NCBI GenBank assembly: GCA_902728285.1
Contig: CACVBU010000600.1
Location: 69,671 to 133,670, forward strand
Reading direction: 5' to 3'
DNA: 64,000 nucleotides
Origin: Clytia hemisphaerica
Taxonomy: Eukaryota > Cnidaria > Hydrozoa > Leptothecata > Clytiidae
Both the position numbers and the translations under genes were made by a program. The notes under the pieces are model-generated. The model saw only the letters and a list, made by a program, of their open reading frames with translations, searched no databases and had not been told where the DNA came from. The stretch's first letter is position 1, and each line of letters opens with the position of its first letter. Below, in pieces: positions 12,347 to 24,560 of this stretch.

Positions 12347-12697
12347 AATGAAAGACCCGGCTGTCATTAAGATACAAAAGTTAAATCAAAACAAAAATGG
12401 TAGAGTAAAGATGCGAGCGGATCTGCGTAGTTGTATTTTAATGACCAGCCAGGTCATTCATCTTAGGGCTATGTTAGTCTCCACTGATGCAAGTTACCCA
12501 ATCTCACGGTATATTGTCAGAAGCAGCCAAAGACTAGAGCCCATGTCCCTGAAATACTTTAAGCGTGCTGTCAACTGCTCTAACTTGGGACGATTGGGCG
12601 AAACATGGGACTGGTTGATACAGTCAGGGCCTCCTTGGTCTTTTATAATATTAGTTCGGATAGAATAAAAACATCGGCAAGTACCAAACGCCTACTA

Positions 12698-13350
12698 CAA
12701 TGTAGACCTAAAGCTCTAAACCAGCATCTAATAACATGAAAACCAGAATATGATTCTTCAATGGGAATCAAAACTATAAAGTGCACTTACAAACATCAAT
12801 TTGTCAGATCTAACAAGATTAATAACCACACTGTCATCATTGACAATAAAACAAACGTTTTTCTGTAAAGAGCCTTGTAAAGGCCTGTAAACATTCCAAC
12901 AACTTCCATCGAAATGATCTATCCCAGCCCAGTCTACCATTTTTAGCGCGGTCCGAGGATTGAGCCGAGAACGCTTAGCGAACTCCTGCGCGGGTGAAAA
13001 ACTTCAATCTGTCAATCATTTTCTCAAGCGAAGAGTACGCGAAGCGATTCTAGCTTTACGATAGTGCCGCAGGTCGTCAATGGATAGTATTCAATTATCA
13101 TTATCCCTTTATTTTCATTCCTAGAACTTTTGCAAAAAAAAGGAAAAATAGAAAAGTTGTATTTTTTACTGCTCTATTCACATACTGAATTTGAAAGATC
13201 TTCTATGTGACGTTTTTTTGCAAACTTCAAAAAACTGATTTTTGTCCCGCCTTTGCGGGACTTTGCCTTAAGTGCTTGAGTGCAGCATAGGGTACAAAGT
13301 CCAAACATGCGTTTCCCGTAATTTTTGTGTGAAGAGTTAGGTCTACACTG
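12698..13350. mobile_element. MITE family B, copy 1 (CARTGTAGACC ends, 5-bp TSD)
   Basis: 653 bp with ends CAATGTAGACCTAA and TTAGGTCTACACTG, flanked by TACTA on both sides (12693-12697 and 13351-13355). It interrupts a sequence (CGGCAAGTACCAAACGCC...) that is also found, in reverse, just outside the giant inverted repeat at 22661-22705. The second copy, in the same orientation, is at 46759-47405. Confidence 0.87.
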
Positions 13351-13471
13351 TACTACCTACTACTTAACACTTACTACCTACTACTTACTACCTACTGTAA
13401 AATAGCTCAAAACGGCTCAAAATTACCTTTAAAATATTCAGCATGTTAAAATTAGCAAAATCTGAAACTTT

Positions 13472-13830
13472 CAGTCAGGCACATCCTGGCAAATGAACGG
13501 GGTATTTTTCACTTGCGATTGGTGTGGCAAATGCAAGGGGTCGAAAACAAAAGTGATGTAATAGCACTGAATACCCCACGCAATAGAACCGGGTTGGAAA
13601 TATTTTGCTTCATTTCAAAGAACTGCATAGATGAAATTCTTTTTCCATGGGTCAATTTTAACGAAAAAATAAAGTTCCCAGTTTTCTTCCTTTTTTCCCA
13701 TTTTCAGTTTGAAGTTCATTTTTATTCATTTTCACACTTTTAGCCTGAGACGTCCTATCTCATTTACACTGGGTGACAAATACCCCATGCAAATGCTCAC
13801 CCCGTTCATTTGCCAGGATGTGCCTGACTG
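13472..13830. mobile_element. MITE family A, copy 2 (5-bp TSD)
   Basis: 359 bp, same ends and body as 11956-12346 with small deletions; flanked by ACTTT on both sides (13467-13471 and 13831-13835). Its different 5-mer confirms that both flanks are true target duplications. Confidence 0.88.
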
Positions 13831-14346
13831 ACTTTGGTGGTAAAAGAACATGTTCAAAAATCTGAGGCAATGCATTGGACATCTCAAAATTCATTAAAAT
13901 CGATTTTTTGCTATAAAATTGAAATTTCTCAACATTGGGATCTGAAATTTTCAGAAAAGACCCGCTGCAATATTTAAAATGATACGGCTTTGTCAAAATG
14001 TCAAAATTTGCATTCAGTACAGAGAAATGATAAGAAAATAACATTGTTACTATTTTATCTCATGTGTGTAGTAATAAGTTAGTTCATCGCTAATAACTCA
14101 CTTAATATTACAAAATTTTAGAGTATTAAGACTTTTGAGTAGTCCAAATTTTGTTTGCTACGTGCGTTACATTTTGGTCAGATTTTGTACTTGAAAGTAA
14201 TCTTCTCTTTATAAAATATATGTTGATTTGGTAAGTGAAGGGTCCTGAATAGGTTATTTCTAAATCAGATGCCTTTAAAAAGACAAAATAGTGATATTTA
14301 TGTAACAATATTTATAAAGTTCCAAATCTTTTCATATATATGTTAC

Positions 14347-14454
14347 AGTTTTATCAATTTTTTGGGATTTAACTATGTTTTTTTATGTCTCAATCCTAGT
14401 TTTAAGTTCAGTTGGAAGTTTGAAGTAACAGTTCACAAAATATCATTCAATAAT
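14347..14454 (+). repeat. Left 108-bp direct repeat flanking the retrotransposon
   Basis: The sequence from AGTTTTATCAA through GGGATTTAACTATG to TCATTCAATAAT recurs at 18528-18634 in the same orientation with only a few differences. The pair brackets a non-LTR retrotransposon copy. Confidence 0.85.
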
Positions 14455-15062
14455 TAAAAAGAAACACCAATTACTCCAAATTTGAGTCTAAGATAATAAT
14501 AAGAAAGAAAGAATTATTAAAAATCATCTCAAAAATCTACATTGGCGAAGACAACTGCTGTAGCCTGGTCTCAACCAACCCAACAACAATATCAAAACAA
14601 AGTGCCACCATAATCAAAGTCTGCTCCTGATGGCAAAGCAACAAAGATAAAGACAACATTCAAAGAGGAAACAAGACCCCTCAGCTTTTACACACCAGGT
14701 TAGCCCTGGACGTCACAGGTATAACTTTCTTCATATTAATACGTTCCTCGAGCAGCAGGGTCCTGTGTCTTGGTCAGCTCAGGCATTTTGTTAATCACCT
14801 TGGAACGGCTGCACTCTTAGCTTGGAGCTAAAGTGTAGCTGATCAGGTATCTATTATTCTTATTCTGATTTCATCATGAAATTGCTCAAATTATTGATCA
14901 TTCTTTTGTACACCACTTTGTGGCCAAGACCAAGATTGTACCCTCACTTTGTTAACGTAACTGATGTGAGCTTTTGCCCTCCGACACGCTTCAACAAGAA
15001 GTTCTTATTTTCCATATTTCCACGCTTACTCAACAAAAAACTCATCCTACATAAAATCAAAC

Positions 15063-15458
15063 TGCTCACTTGATAGACTTGCTACTAGTCTTGAGTGGTC
15101 AAAAATCGAGATCAATCCTGGCCCACCTGTCAAATTTCCCTGTGGTGAATGTTCTTCAGCTGTCAGATGGGGACAAAATGCGATTGCCTGTGACACTTGT
15201 AATCGCTGGTTCCATGCATACTGCATCCAAATGAACAGTGTAATGTATGATATCTATCAGACAAACAATGATCTGGAATGGGAATGCTGCAACTGTGGAG
15301 TGAAAAACATCAACCCATCACTTTTTGATAGCTCACTTGATTCATCAACTGACTCTAACCTATCTCCACAAAGAGGTATTCCTAAAAGAACTCCAACACA
15401 ACTTAAACTGATGTGCTTAAAAACTTTCAAAGTGTTTGGGAGAAAAAAGAGCAAATAG
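15063..15458 (+). pseudogene. LINE ORF part: 2A-like motif and PHD-type finger
   Basis: One open frame reads SLEWSKIEINPGPPVKFPCG and onward. The KIEINPGP at 15102-15125 matches the core ExNPGP of ribosome-skipping 2A-like peptides, which are known from some non-LTR retrotransposons; the usual Asp two residues before the Glu is Lys here. It is followed by a zinc-finger pattern CGEC, ACDTC, WFHAYC and WECCNC, in the C4HC3 order of a PHD finger. The frame then runs into a serine/threonine-rich linker and stops at 15458. Confidence 0.8.
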
Positions 15459-15845
15459 AACAGGCTCTGTTTGAGGACAATGTTGATATTGTTATTGGTA
15501 GCGAAACTCATCTTGACAGTAGCATCAAGGACTCTGAATTCATTCCACCAACATACAAATGTTATAGACGTGATCGAGACGATGCAAAGGCGGTGTGATA
15601 ATTATTGCAAAAAGAAAGACTGGTCATTGAGAAGTGACGAAATCCAAAAAAATGTGAATTTATTGCAATCAAGGTTCAAACACACCAGAGACCAGTCATC
15701 ATAGCAGCATGCTACAGACCTCCAAAATCGAAAATTGGTGAAACAACATTCATCTGTGAAGAAATTCAAATCTCTAAAATTCTTCCTTTAAAAACTGCCC
15801 TCTATGGATTGTGGTGACACCAACCTTCCGGATATTGACTGGGTA
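15413..15845 (+). pseudogene. LINE endonuclease (APE-like), frameshifted
   Basis: The fragment QSVWEKKEQIEQALFE...DIVIGSETHLDSS (15425-15523) is the start of an apurinic-like endonuclease with the catalytic Glu in GSETHLD. Further on, AACYRPPKS (about 15702-15730) and TNLPDIDW (about 15820-15843) match later endonuclease motifs but in other frames. At least two frameshifts break it. Confidence 0.75.
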
Positions 15846-16676
15846 AACAATGCATCATTGATCATAATTACAAGAAAGCATCAATGAATCGTTTTTAGAA
15901 ACCTTTAACCAATGCTGCTTGAGCAAATTGTTTTGTTCCCAACCCGATAATTACTACTTGAATTTTGCCCTCCTCGACCATCATTTTTCAACTGCATCCC
16001 TCATCCTTTGGTCTCAGTGATCACGAACAGCTTGATGTTATATGCCTGTCTCCAAAAGATCAAAATCTATTGTATACTATGGAAAAGGGGCACTAAACAC
16101 GATAAAAGACCATGTTAACTCCTGACAAACTTCATGGCAACAATGTGCAACCACACCAATGCTCTACTGGTCTAGTTTCAAAATGCTTGTCGATTCTTCA
16201 ATGCTTTTTGTTCCTTCCAAAACAACTTCACCTGATTATCGCAACCCGATCACACCAAATGCAAAAGACTTTGCAGAAAGGAAAAAACTTATAACGTTTA
16301 AACGAACAAATGACAAGAAGACTGGAACAAATTTAAAGTACTCCAGTCAAATCAAGGAAAACCTGTCGACGCATTTAACAATTATGTAGTGAAATGTGTT
16401 GATCCCGGAGAGAACAACAATCCCAAAAAACTGTTTACATTTATATAATCTCGTAAGTGTGGCAATGAAGGTGTTGCCCCTCTAAATGATAAGGGTCACA
16501 TCCACATTGATAACAAAAAGAAAGCAGACATACTGAACCATCAATTCTCCAGTGTTTTTCTCCAAACCAGATGGACGCATCCCTCCACTCATTGGTCAAA
16601 CGTTGCATAACTATGCCAGACATAAACTATCAATATAGCAGGAGTCAAGAAACTTTTGAAAAATCTTAACCAAACA

Positions 16677-17355
16677 AAGCATCTGGTCCAGACAATGTCT
16701 CCTCTAAATTCCTAAAGGAGCTTGGTAATGAAATTGCACCTGGACTAACATTGGTAATGCAGGCATCCATGCTGCAGTCAATGACTCCAAAGGACTGGCG
16801 TCATGCCTTGGTTGCCCCCAGTCTTCAAACGGGAAAACAGACGAGCCAAAGCTGAAAACAACAGGCCTATAAGCCTAACATCAGTATCATGCAAGATATT
16901 TGAGCATATTCTTCACAGTAATATCATCTCCCACCTTGATAAAAACAACATACTAACTGACACGCAACATGGCTTTCAGAAAAATCGTTCATGTGAATCT
17001 CAGCTTTTACTCACCATTAATGACCTTGCAAAATCACTTAATGAGGGAAGTCAAATCGATTCCATCTTGCTTGACTTTTCCAAAGCATTTGACAAGGTAG
17101 ACCATGACAAACTGTGCATTAAGCTTGATCACTACGGAATAAGAGGTAATACTCTCTCCTGGATTAGAAATTACCTTGCAAACAGAACGCAAACTGTAGT
17201 TGTTAACAGCAAGAGCTCAGACAAAGCCATGGTATTATCTGGTGCTCCCCAGGGACAGTATTGGGCCCACTACTATTTCTAGTATACATAAACGATCTGC
17301 CATTGTGTGTGAACTCCAAATTCGTCTTTTTGCGGATGATGCTCTATTATACAGA
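16677..17355 (+). pseudogene. LINE reverse transcriptase, frameshifted
   Basis: Ordered RT motifs: ASGPDNVSSKFLKEL (about 16680), RPISLTSVSCKIFEH (RT1), QHGFQKNRSCESQLL (RT2), LLDFSKAFDKVDHDKL (RT3, catalytic Asp), GAPQG (RT4). After a frameshift near 17255, LFVYINDLP-like sequence follows and then FADDALLYR (RT5, catalytic Asp pair, about 17328-17355). The longest open piece is 16803-17282. The enzyme is clearly inactive as written. Confidence 0.85.
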
Positions 17356-18527
17356 AAACATTGAATCAGTCAATGACGCTTATCAACTTCAACATGATCT
17401 AAAAATCTGATTGAGTGGGAAAGCATTGGTCCATGGAATTTCAATCCAGAAATGCAGGTCTCAGAGTCACCATAACGCAAGATCATCCTATTTGACTTTC
17501 CATGCATAAACCAAATCCTTGAGCTGTTGACTCAGCAAAATACCTCGGCGTATTTATACACAAAAAGTTATCTTGGAATACCCATGTCACTACACCTCGA
17601 AAAAAGCCAACCAAATCGCTGCTTCCTCCAGCGTAACCTGCGTACATGAACCAAGTAATCAAGCTCCAAGGCTTATCGTACCTATGTGAGGCCGATTCTT
17701 GAATACGCATCAGTTGTCTGGGATCCTCATACTGCAGCAAACTCAACCAATTAGAATGGTCAACGCAAGGATCAAGATTTATATCTAATGATTGGAGATA
17801 TTCCAGTAGTCCAACCACCATGATCCATAATCTTAACCTCAAGACCCTCCAGCAAAGACGGCTGGAAACTAAACTGAGCTACATGCATAAGATTCTACAC
17901 GGTCGAATTGCTTGTTTATCTTCTTTGTATGTCGTGTCGTACGCTAACGTAAAAATGATACCAATAAAGCACGAATCCAGTCCGTATGAATACAGCTATG
18001 TCCCCTCAACATTAGGTTGTGGAATGCCTTACCACCCATATCGTCAATGAGTAGCCCCTTAAATTTAGCCTTTAGCATTTCTAACTACGAATTTAACTTG
18101 TGGAATTTTATTTCTGTATTTTTACTTTTTTCCCTGAGCTAGTTTTCACTGTTCTTTAAAAATAATGAACGTACAAAAATGAGTTTCTGTTTTAATAAAT
18201 TTTTCGCGCCAAAACTTTTCTACGACGTCAAGGCTTTTTCTTTCATTTTAAAAACAAGTGAGGCATGCGGCGAACATTTTCTTTCTATCGCTATCAATTT
18301 TTATTTTTTTCTACACAGAAGATATAAGTTATTTTAATCATTCTGATTATGATAAATTAGTTCCCCTTCTTTTTTTAATTTTATTTTCGTTATTGTTATA
18401 TGATGTTTGTAGCTAGCATTATGAAAACTTATTCGTGCATAATTAGAATAATTAACATAATATATGCATGGATCGTGCATCGCGCATCGTGAATCGTTGG
18501 ATCGCGCATCGTAAATTACACAAACCG

Positions 18528-18634
18528 AGTTTTATCAAACTTTTGGGATTTAACTATGTTTTTTATGCCTCAATCCTAGTTTTAAGTTCAGTTGGAAGTT
18601 TGAAGTAACAGTTCACAAAATATCATTCAATAAT
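18528..18634 (+). repeat. Right 107-bp direct repeat flanking the retrotransposon
   Basis: Same sequence as 14347-14454 with minor changes. The simplest reading is a very long target-site duplication, but pre-existing repeats or a rearrangement are possible. Confidence 0.85.
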
Positions 18635-19988
18635 AAACAATTATACATTGTATAAATTCACTTGATGATAAACCTATCTAATTCAGCCTAAAATTCAGCA
18701 TCTTCACGGTGATATGTTTTTTGTTACATTTTTATCTTATTCCTGTTGATAAAGAAAATTGAAACTTTTTGAAATCGATAGTTGGAATGCTATGAAGGGC
18801 TTAGTTTGAGTTTTTTTGTCATAAACAATAAATCTACCAAAAAAATGGATTGATAAAATTGCCCATTTCTTGCTATAAAAGTGTTACAAGTTTTATCATT
18901 AAATTGTATTGGAAGCTAATTTTTTGGAAATAAGCTTAGAATACCCCCTTCTACCCATGTTGAAAACTTATGAGCAATACGACAACTATAACTCAGGTTA
19001 TTAAAGCTTTTATCATTTTTCAAAATTTTGCTTTGTCACATTTTTATCATTTTTTTGTTTTGGAGTAATTTAACTCTTGTTTCAGATTTAGTCAACTTTG
19101 TCTTGAATAAAGTATATATTTATAAAGAGGATGTATTTTTTGAAAGGACTGACAAAAAATCAAACATCTAACTAAACTTCAATAGATTTTATTGATAAAA
19201 ATGTAACAAGAATCCAAATGTCCAAAAAACAGCCACATTTTGCCTCAGATTTTTGAACATGTTCAAAAAAGTTAAAACTTCTTCTTTTAACGTACTGAAC
19301 TTTGAAGACTTAAAAATATTTTCTCTCTTTTATTTTGTTTATGACTTTTTCCCGCGCTTTTTCTATAAAGTTTACAGACGCACTTCTTTGTAGAAGAGAA
19401 AAATATTTCCTTTGCACACTTATTTATTCATGTCAGTTTTATTTATAAGAGTCGATCAATCTAAAAAGTTAAAATACTTTAAGTAAGTAGAGCCAGCCCT
19501 TTGTTTCACTGGGTACTTGATGGGTATATGATGCAGACCATACAATAGGATAGAGATAGATTGACCCCCTGTTTATATTATATTACAGAGCCTTTTTTAG
19601 ACTTTTATGTGTATTCTTATCGTCTTATAATAAGAGTCATAAATAAGAGGGAGTAGGTTTAGGAAAAAGGAAAGTTCTTATAATAAGAATCATAAGAGAG
19701 AGTAGGTTTAGGAAAAAGAAAAAATCAAGATAATGGCCTTTCGCATTTTATACTTCAGTATATATACTTATATGAGGCGAAGAGAATATTCACTCACTAC
19801 GTAAATATGCTTAATATTCTTTTAGATAACACTTTTTTCAAGTAAATATAAAGCAAAGACTTGTGTGTTAGCATTCAGATATTACAAAACCAATTTTTTA
19901 GAATAGAGATTTCGAACAAGCGAAGGAGAGCTCTGGTCTGTAAAGTATACAAACTGAGTATGGGTAAAAGTAGTAATAAAGTAGGTAG
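18635..19988. other. Intergenic, no gene seen
   Basis: AT-rich sequence with no recognised exon on either strand. A short duplication is visible near 19610-19715 (TCTTATAATAAGARTCATAA and GAGTAGGTTTAGGAAAAAG, each twice). Confidence 0.4.
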
Positions 19989-22661
19989 TTAAGAGCCATT
20001 CTGTAAAAATCAGACAAAATCAGGCAGGTCGAGGAAGTGATATCCTCAGATTTTGCCGATTTTTGGATATTTTGCTCAAATACATGAAAAATACATCCTG
20101 TGAAAATTTTTGAAATCTTTTTCGTTCCCAAGATATGGGCCTTTAAAATTTGGGCCAATTTTGCCAAAAAAAGTGCACTTTTGATAAATTTTACTTCAGG
20201 AGCAATTTAGACATGATCAAGCTTAAGATCATTTCAAAAATCTTCCTGAAGAAATCCATGGGTAATTTGAAAAAAAGGCATTTTGAGAAAAAATTTTTCC
20301 CTATGTAGAAATCATTGCCTGAAAATCAAACATTCTAATTTTTATTGATTTGAGAGCAATTAGCTGGCTTGGCCACAAGTGTCACATTGATATTTGGTAT
20401 ATTTCTGAAGTCTCTATGGTCATCTTTAACTTTCAATTAAAATTTCATGTGACACTAAAGGCCACGCCCTAAAATGGCGTTTAAACATAGCTTTTCGCTC
20501 AATTTTTATATTTTCAATGAGCTTTAAAGCCATGGCCTAAGTTCCACCACTGAAACAAACCATTTTAGTTAGTGTTTTGGCCATTTACCCAATCCTAAAA
20601 TTAAACCCTGTGTTCTAATACTATTTTTGCACATTTTCTTCGAAATCTTTTTAAGTCATCAAACTTAGCCATTTCCCTTAGCAACGCATTTTTTTTCCCT
20701 AGCAACCAGGCATCCAGCTTATATCAAAATTTTCCAACGTTCCTAGTGGTTCCAGACCATGGTAAATGTCTTAGCTTGCATATCAAAGTCTTGGACACAA
20801 TTTCACGGAATTTTAGGGCAAATTAGGGTCGCAGAGACAGAAATAGAGACCCCAACAGGTAACGAGGAAGCACTTTTGGCTGATGCCTGTTGCCAAAACC
20901 CTAAATCAAATCAATTGATTCTAATGTTTAACATTATTGCAGAGGAAATACTAAGATAAATTAAGTGGGGGTACTTAGCATAGAAGTTGAGGTTCTTTTA
21001 ACAGGTGAAAATGGCTTTTGACAAGAATTTCACCACTAAGGAAAAACGCTAAGTCTCTTTTTTTTTTTGTTTTCAATGCTAAAAAATTATTTGCAATTGA
21101 TCTTGAAGGGAAGTCTCTCCTGCATTTCATCCTTTGTACTGTTTTATCATTATAGACACTACACAGACTAGAAAAGAACTTTGAAGAAAGTTGCGCCTTA
21201 CAGATGAACTCTAATTACAGTACTTTACATAGGATCGTACAGAATTTCAGTGCAACATTGATTTTTGGACCATTATGCTAGATTCCACCCAATTTCATTA
21301 GTTGAATTTTGACTCTTATATTAGTTTTGATCAAATATTGAATAATTTGACTGAAATGATCATGCTGATGAAACTCGATTAAAATGGTTCTAAAACTCAG
21401 TGTTGCACTGAAGGTCTGTATCCTCTCCTCCTTTAGCGTTCGTCTGTAAGGCAGTATAACTTTCTTCAAAGTTCTTTTCTAGGTCTGTGTAGTATCTATA
21501 ATGATAAAAAACAGTACAAAGGTATGAAATGCAAGAAGAGACTTCCCTTCAAAATCAATGGCAATAATTTTTAGCATTTGAAAACAAAGAAAACAAGAGA
21601 CTAGCGTTTTTTCCTTAGTGGTGAAATTTTGTCAAAAGCCTCATTTCACCTGTTAAAAGAGACCTTCCCTTCTATGCTAAGTACCCCCACTTTTTTAATC
21701 TTAGTATTTCCTCTGCTAATAAGGTTAAAAACATTAGATCAATTTGATTTGATTTAGGGTTTGCAACAGGCATCAGCCAAAGTTGCTTCCTCGTTACCTG
21801 GGGGTCTGCTATTTCTGTTCTGCGACCCTATTTGCTCTAAAATTCGTGAAAATTGTGTCCAAGACTTTGATATTGATCTAAGACATTTACCATGGTCTGG
21901 AACCACTAGGAACAGTTGGAAAATTTTGATAAGCTGGATGCCTTGGTTGCTAGGGAAAAAAATGCGTTGCTAAGGGAAAATTGGCTAAGTCTGATGATAA
22001 AAAGATTTTCGAAGATAAATTGGCAAAAAATGGTATTAGACACAGGGTTTGATTTGGATTGGTATATGGCCAAAACACGAACAAAAATGTTTGTTTCAGT
22101 GGTGGAATTAGGGCCATGGCTTAAAAGCTCATTGAAAATACTAAAAAATTGAGCGAAAGCTATGTTTAACCGCCATTTAGGGCGTGGCCTTTAGTGTACA
22201 TACAATTTTAATTGAAAGTTTAAAGATGACCATAGAGACTTCAGAAATATACAAAAATATCAAGTGACACTTGTGGCCAAGCAGCTAATTCTCTCAAAAT
22301 CTATTCAAAATTAGATGTTGTGATTTCAGGCAATTTCTAGCCTAGGGGCAAAAAATTTTCTCAAAAGCCATTTTTTTCAAGTTAGTCCCATGGATTTCTT
22401 CCAGGAATATGTTTGAAAATGAATTTAAGCTTGATCATGTCTAAAATTGCTCTTGAAGTCAAAGATTTATCAAAAGTGCACTTTTTTGGGCAAATTGGCC
22501 CAAATTTGAAAGGCCCATATCTTGGGAACGAAAAAAGATTTTTCAAAAAAATTTTCACAAGATGTTATTTTCATGTATTTGAGCAAAATATCCAAAAATT
22601 GGCAAAATCTGAGGATATCACTTCCTCGACCTGTCTGATTCTTACAGAAAATGGCTCTTAA
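19989..22661. mobile_element. Giant inverted repeat (about 1.27-kb arms) with TTAA ends
   Basis: The left arm (19989 to about 21262) and right arm (about 21398 to 22661) are reverse complements along their whole length with scattered differences. Examples are GAGCCATTCTGTAA/TTACAGAAAATGGCTC at the ends, GGTCGAGGAAGTGATATCCT and its complement near 20027 and 22620, and GGGTCGCAGAGACAGAAATA versus its complement near 20826 and 21800. A 135-base unique centre separates them. Both ends carry TTAA (19989-19992, 22658-22661), as in piggyBac- or Kolobok-type insertions. Short frames in both arms are not conserved as proteins. Confidence 0.85.
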
Positions 22662-22903
22662 GTCGTAGGTAGTAGGCGTTTTGTACTTGCCGATAAAAAC
22701 ATACCTGATCAACACAACCAAACCTTCTGTCTTTCAGTGAAGTCAAGTTTGAAGATATTCTTTATTAGAAAAACAGTTAACAGCAGTCAAAACGCAATTT
22801 ACCTTACCTCCTGAGTTTGTCTTTGTTATGCTAAAATATAACAAACCTTTGTCATGCTGTCTAATTACAAAACCTCCAATCACTACTTCTCCGCCATCTT
22901 GTT

Positions 22904-24560
22904 GGACCTACCCCGGTGGAGGTCCTATAAATTAACCTTCGTCCGTCTGTCCATCCGTCTGTCCGTCCGTCCGTTAGTTACCAGCTTTTCTCGAGATTGG
23001 CTCATTAGTTTTTTCTGATTTTTTGCACAATGATGCAAAATGGCAATGCCCAAAATGTGACGGAGTCCGATTTTCGAAAAAAAATTTTTTGGGGCAAATT
23101 TGGGCCAAAAAACGGCTAAAAAACAGGTTTTTTGGACTTTGTGAAAAATTGGATCATTAATTTTTTCTGATTTTTTGCACGAAAGTAGGGTACCATCATA
23201 GGTTTAAGATGGCTCAAGCAGATTTTTGCAAAAAAATTTTGTTGGCTCAAAAAACGCATGTTTATCTATAAGAATCACTATTAATAAGCATACATCCATG
23301 TTCTTAGTCAAATTACTCAATTTTTTTATGAGATAGATTTTTTTCTGCTCAAGAGGGCTTACTTTTGAAGAATATGTGTGTTTAGACAGGAAATTTGGTT
23401 GGCTTGGCGTGTTTTATAGAAAACTGGCCAAATTCGATATTTTTTATAAGCACATGATTCAAACTTAGGTATTGGCTTTTCTCGAGATTGGCTCTTTCAT
23501 TCTTTATGATTTTACACAAAGATGCATAACTATAAACCCTTGAATGTGACAGAAACCCGATTTTCTAAAAAAAAATGTTTTGGGGCAATTTGGGCCAAAA
23601 AACGGCTAAAAGACGGGTTTTTGGACTTTTGTGAAATTGGATCATTAATTTTTTCTGCTTTTTTGCCGAAAGTAGGGTACCATCATAGGTATAAGATGGC
23701 TCAAGCAGATTTTACAAAAATTTTGTGGCTCAAAAAACGCATGTTTATCTATAAGAATACTATAATAGCAACTCAATGTTCTTAGTCAAAATTACTCAAT
23801 TTTTTATGAGATAGCGTTTTTTTGCTCAAGAGGGCTTACTTTTGAAGAATCTGTGTGTTTAACAGGAAATGGGTTGCTGGCGTTTTTTATAGAAAACTGG
23901 CCAAATTCGATATTTTTTTATAAGCACATTATCAATTACTTAGGTATTGGCTCGAGATTGCTCTTTCATTCTTTATGATTTTTACACAAAGATGCATAAC
24001 TAAAAACCCTTGAATGTGACAGAACCCGATTTTCGAAAAAAAATGTTTTTGGGCAAATTTGGGCCAAAAAACGGCTAAAAAACAGGTGAAAAATTGGATC
24101 ATTAATTTTTTCTAATTTTCTGCATAAAAGTAGGGTACCATCATAGGTAAAAGATGGCTTAAGCAGATTTTTGCAAAAAAAATTTGTTGGCTCAAAAAAC
24201 GCATGTTTATCTATAAGAATCAATAATAAGCATACATCAATGTTTTTAGTCAATTACTCAATTTTTTTATGAGATAGATGTTTTTTTTCTCACGAGGTTT
24301 AGACAGGAATTTTGTTGTTTGGCATGTTTTTATAGAAAAACTGGCCAATTTTGATATTTTTTTTATAAGCACATTATCAATTACTTAGGTATTAGATTGA
24401 TTGGCTCTTTCATTTTCTACGATTTTTTGCATAAAGATTCATAATTATAAACCCTCAAATGTGACGGAGCCCGATTTTGGAGAACCAAAAATTTTTGGGG
24501 TTATTTCAGCTAAAAATAGTGACCTAACTTCAAAGGTGTTAAGCATAATCCAGTAGGTCC
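22904..24560 (+). repeat. Tandem-monomer repeat element, copy 2 (GGACCTAC ends)
   Basis: Same ends as 1689-2809 (GGACCTACCCCGGTGGAGGT at the left, GTAGGTCC at the right) and the same TCCG microsatellite at about 22942-22976. It holds three full monomers of about 480 bp (starting near 22987, 23472 and 23950) plus a partial fourth (near 24395), each containing the TGTGACRGA and CGGCTAAAA landmarks. Copy 1 has two monomers, so monomer number varies between insertions. Confidence 0.82.

Larger units (their letters stand above)
14455..18527 (+). mobile_element. Decayed non-LTR (LINE) retrotransposon with 2A-like, PHD, endonuclease and RT parts
   Basis: The copy runs 5' to 3' on the + strand: a non-coding leader, a 2A-like motif and PHD-type zinc finger (15063-15458), an endonuclease region (15413-15845), a reverse transcriptase (16677-17355), a C-terminal segment with YRTYVRPILEYASVVWDPH (about 17669-17729), and a 3' end with short ATCGCGC/ATCGTGA heptamers (about 18470-18515). 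Reading frame changes and stops separate the parts, so the copy is dead. Domain order fits CR1/L2-type elements of invertebrates; I did not classify it further. Direct repeats at 14347-14454 and 18528-18634 flank it. Confidence 0.85.

Noticed and set aside
12348-12668. 106-codon open frame between MITE copies
   Set aside because: No recognisable domain; part of it (12568-12620) is a dispersed repeat also found at 51420-51494.
17483-17842. 119-codon open frame on the minus strand
   Set aside because: Antisense to the LINE reverse-transcriptase region, whose + strand has clear RT C-terminal motifs.
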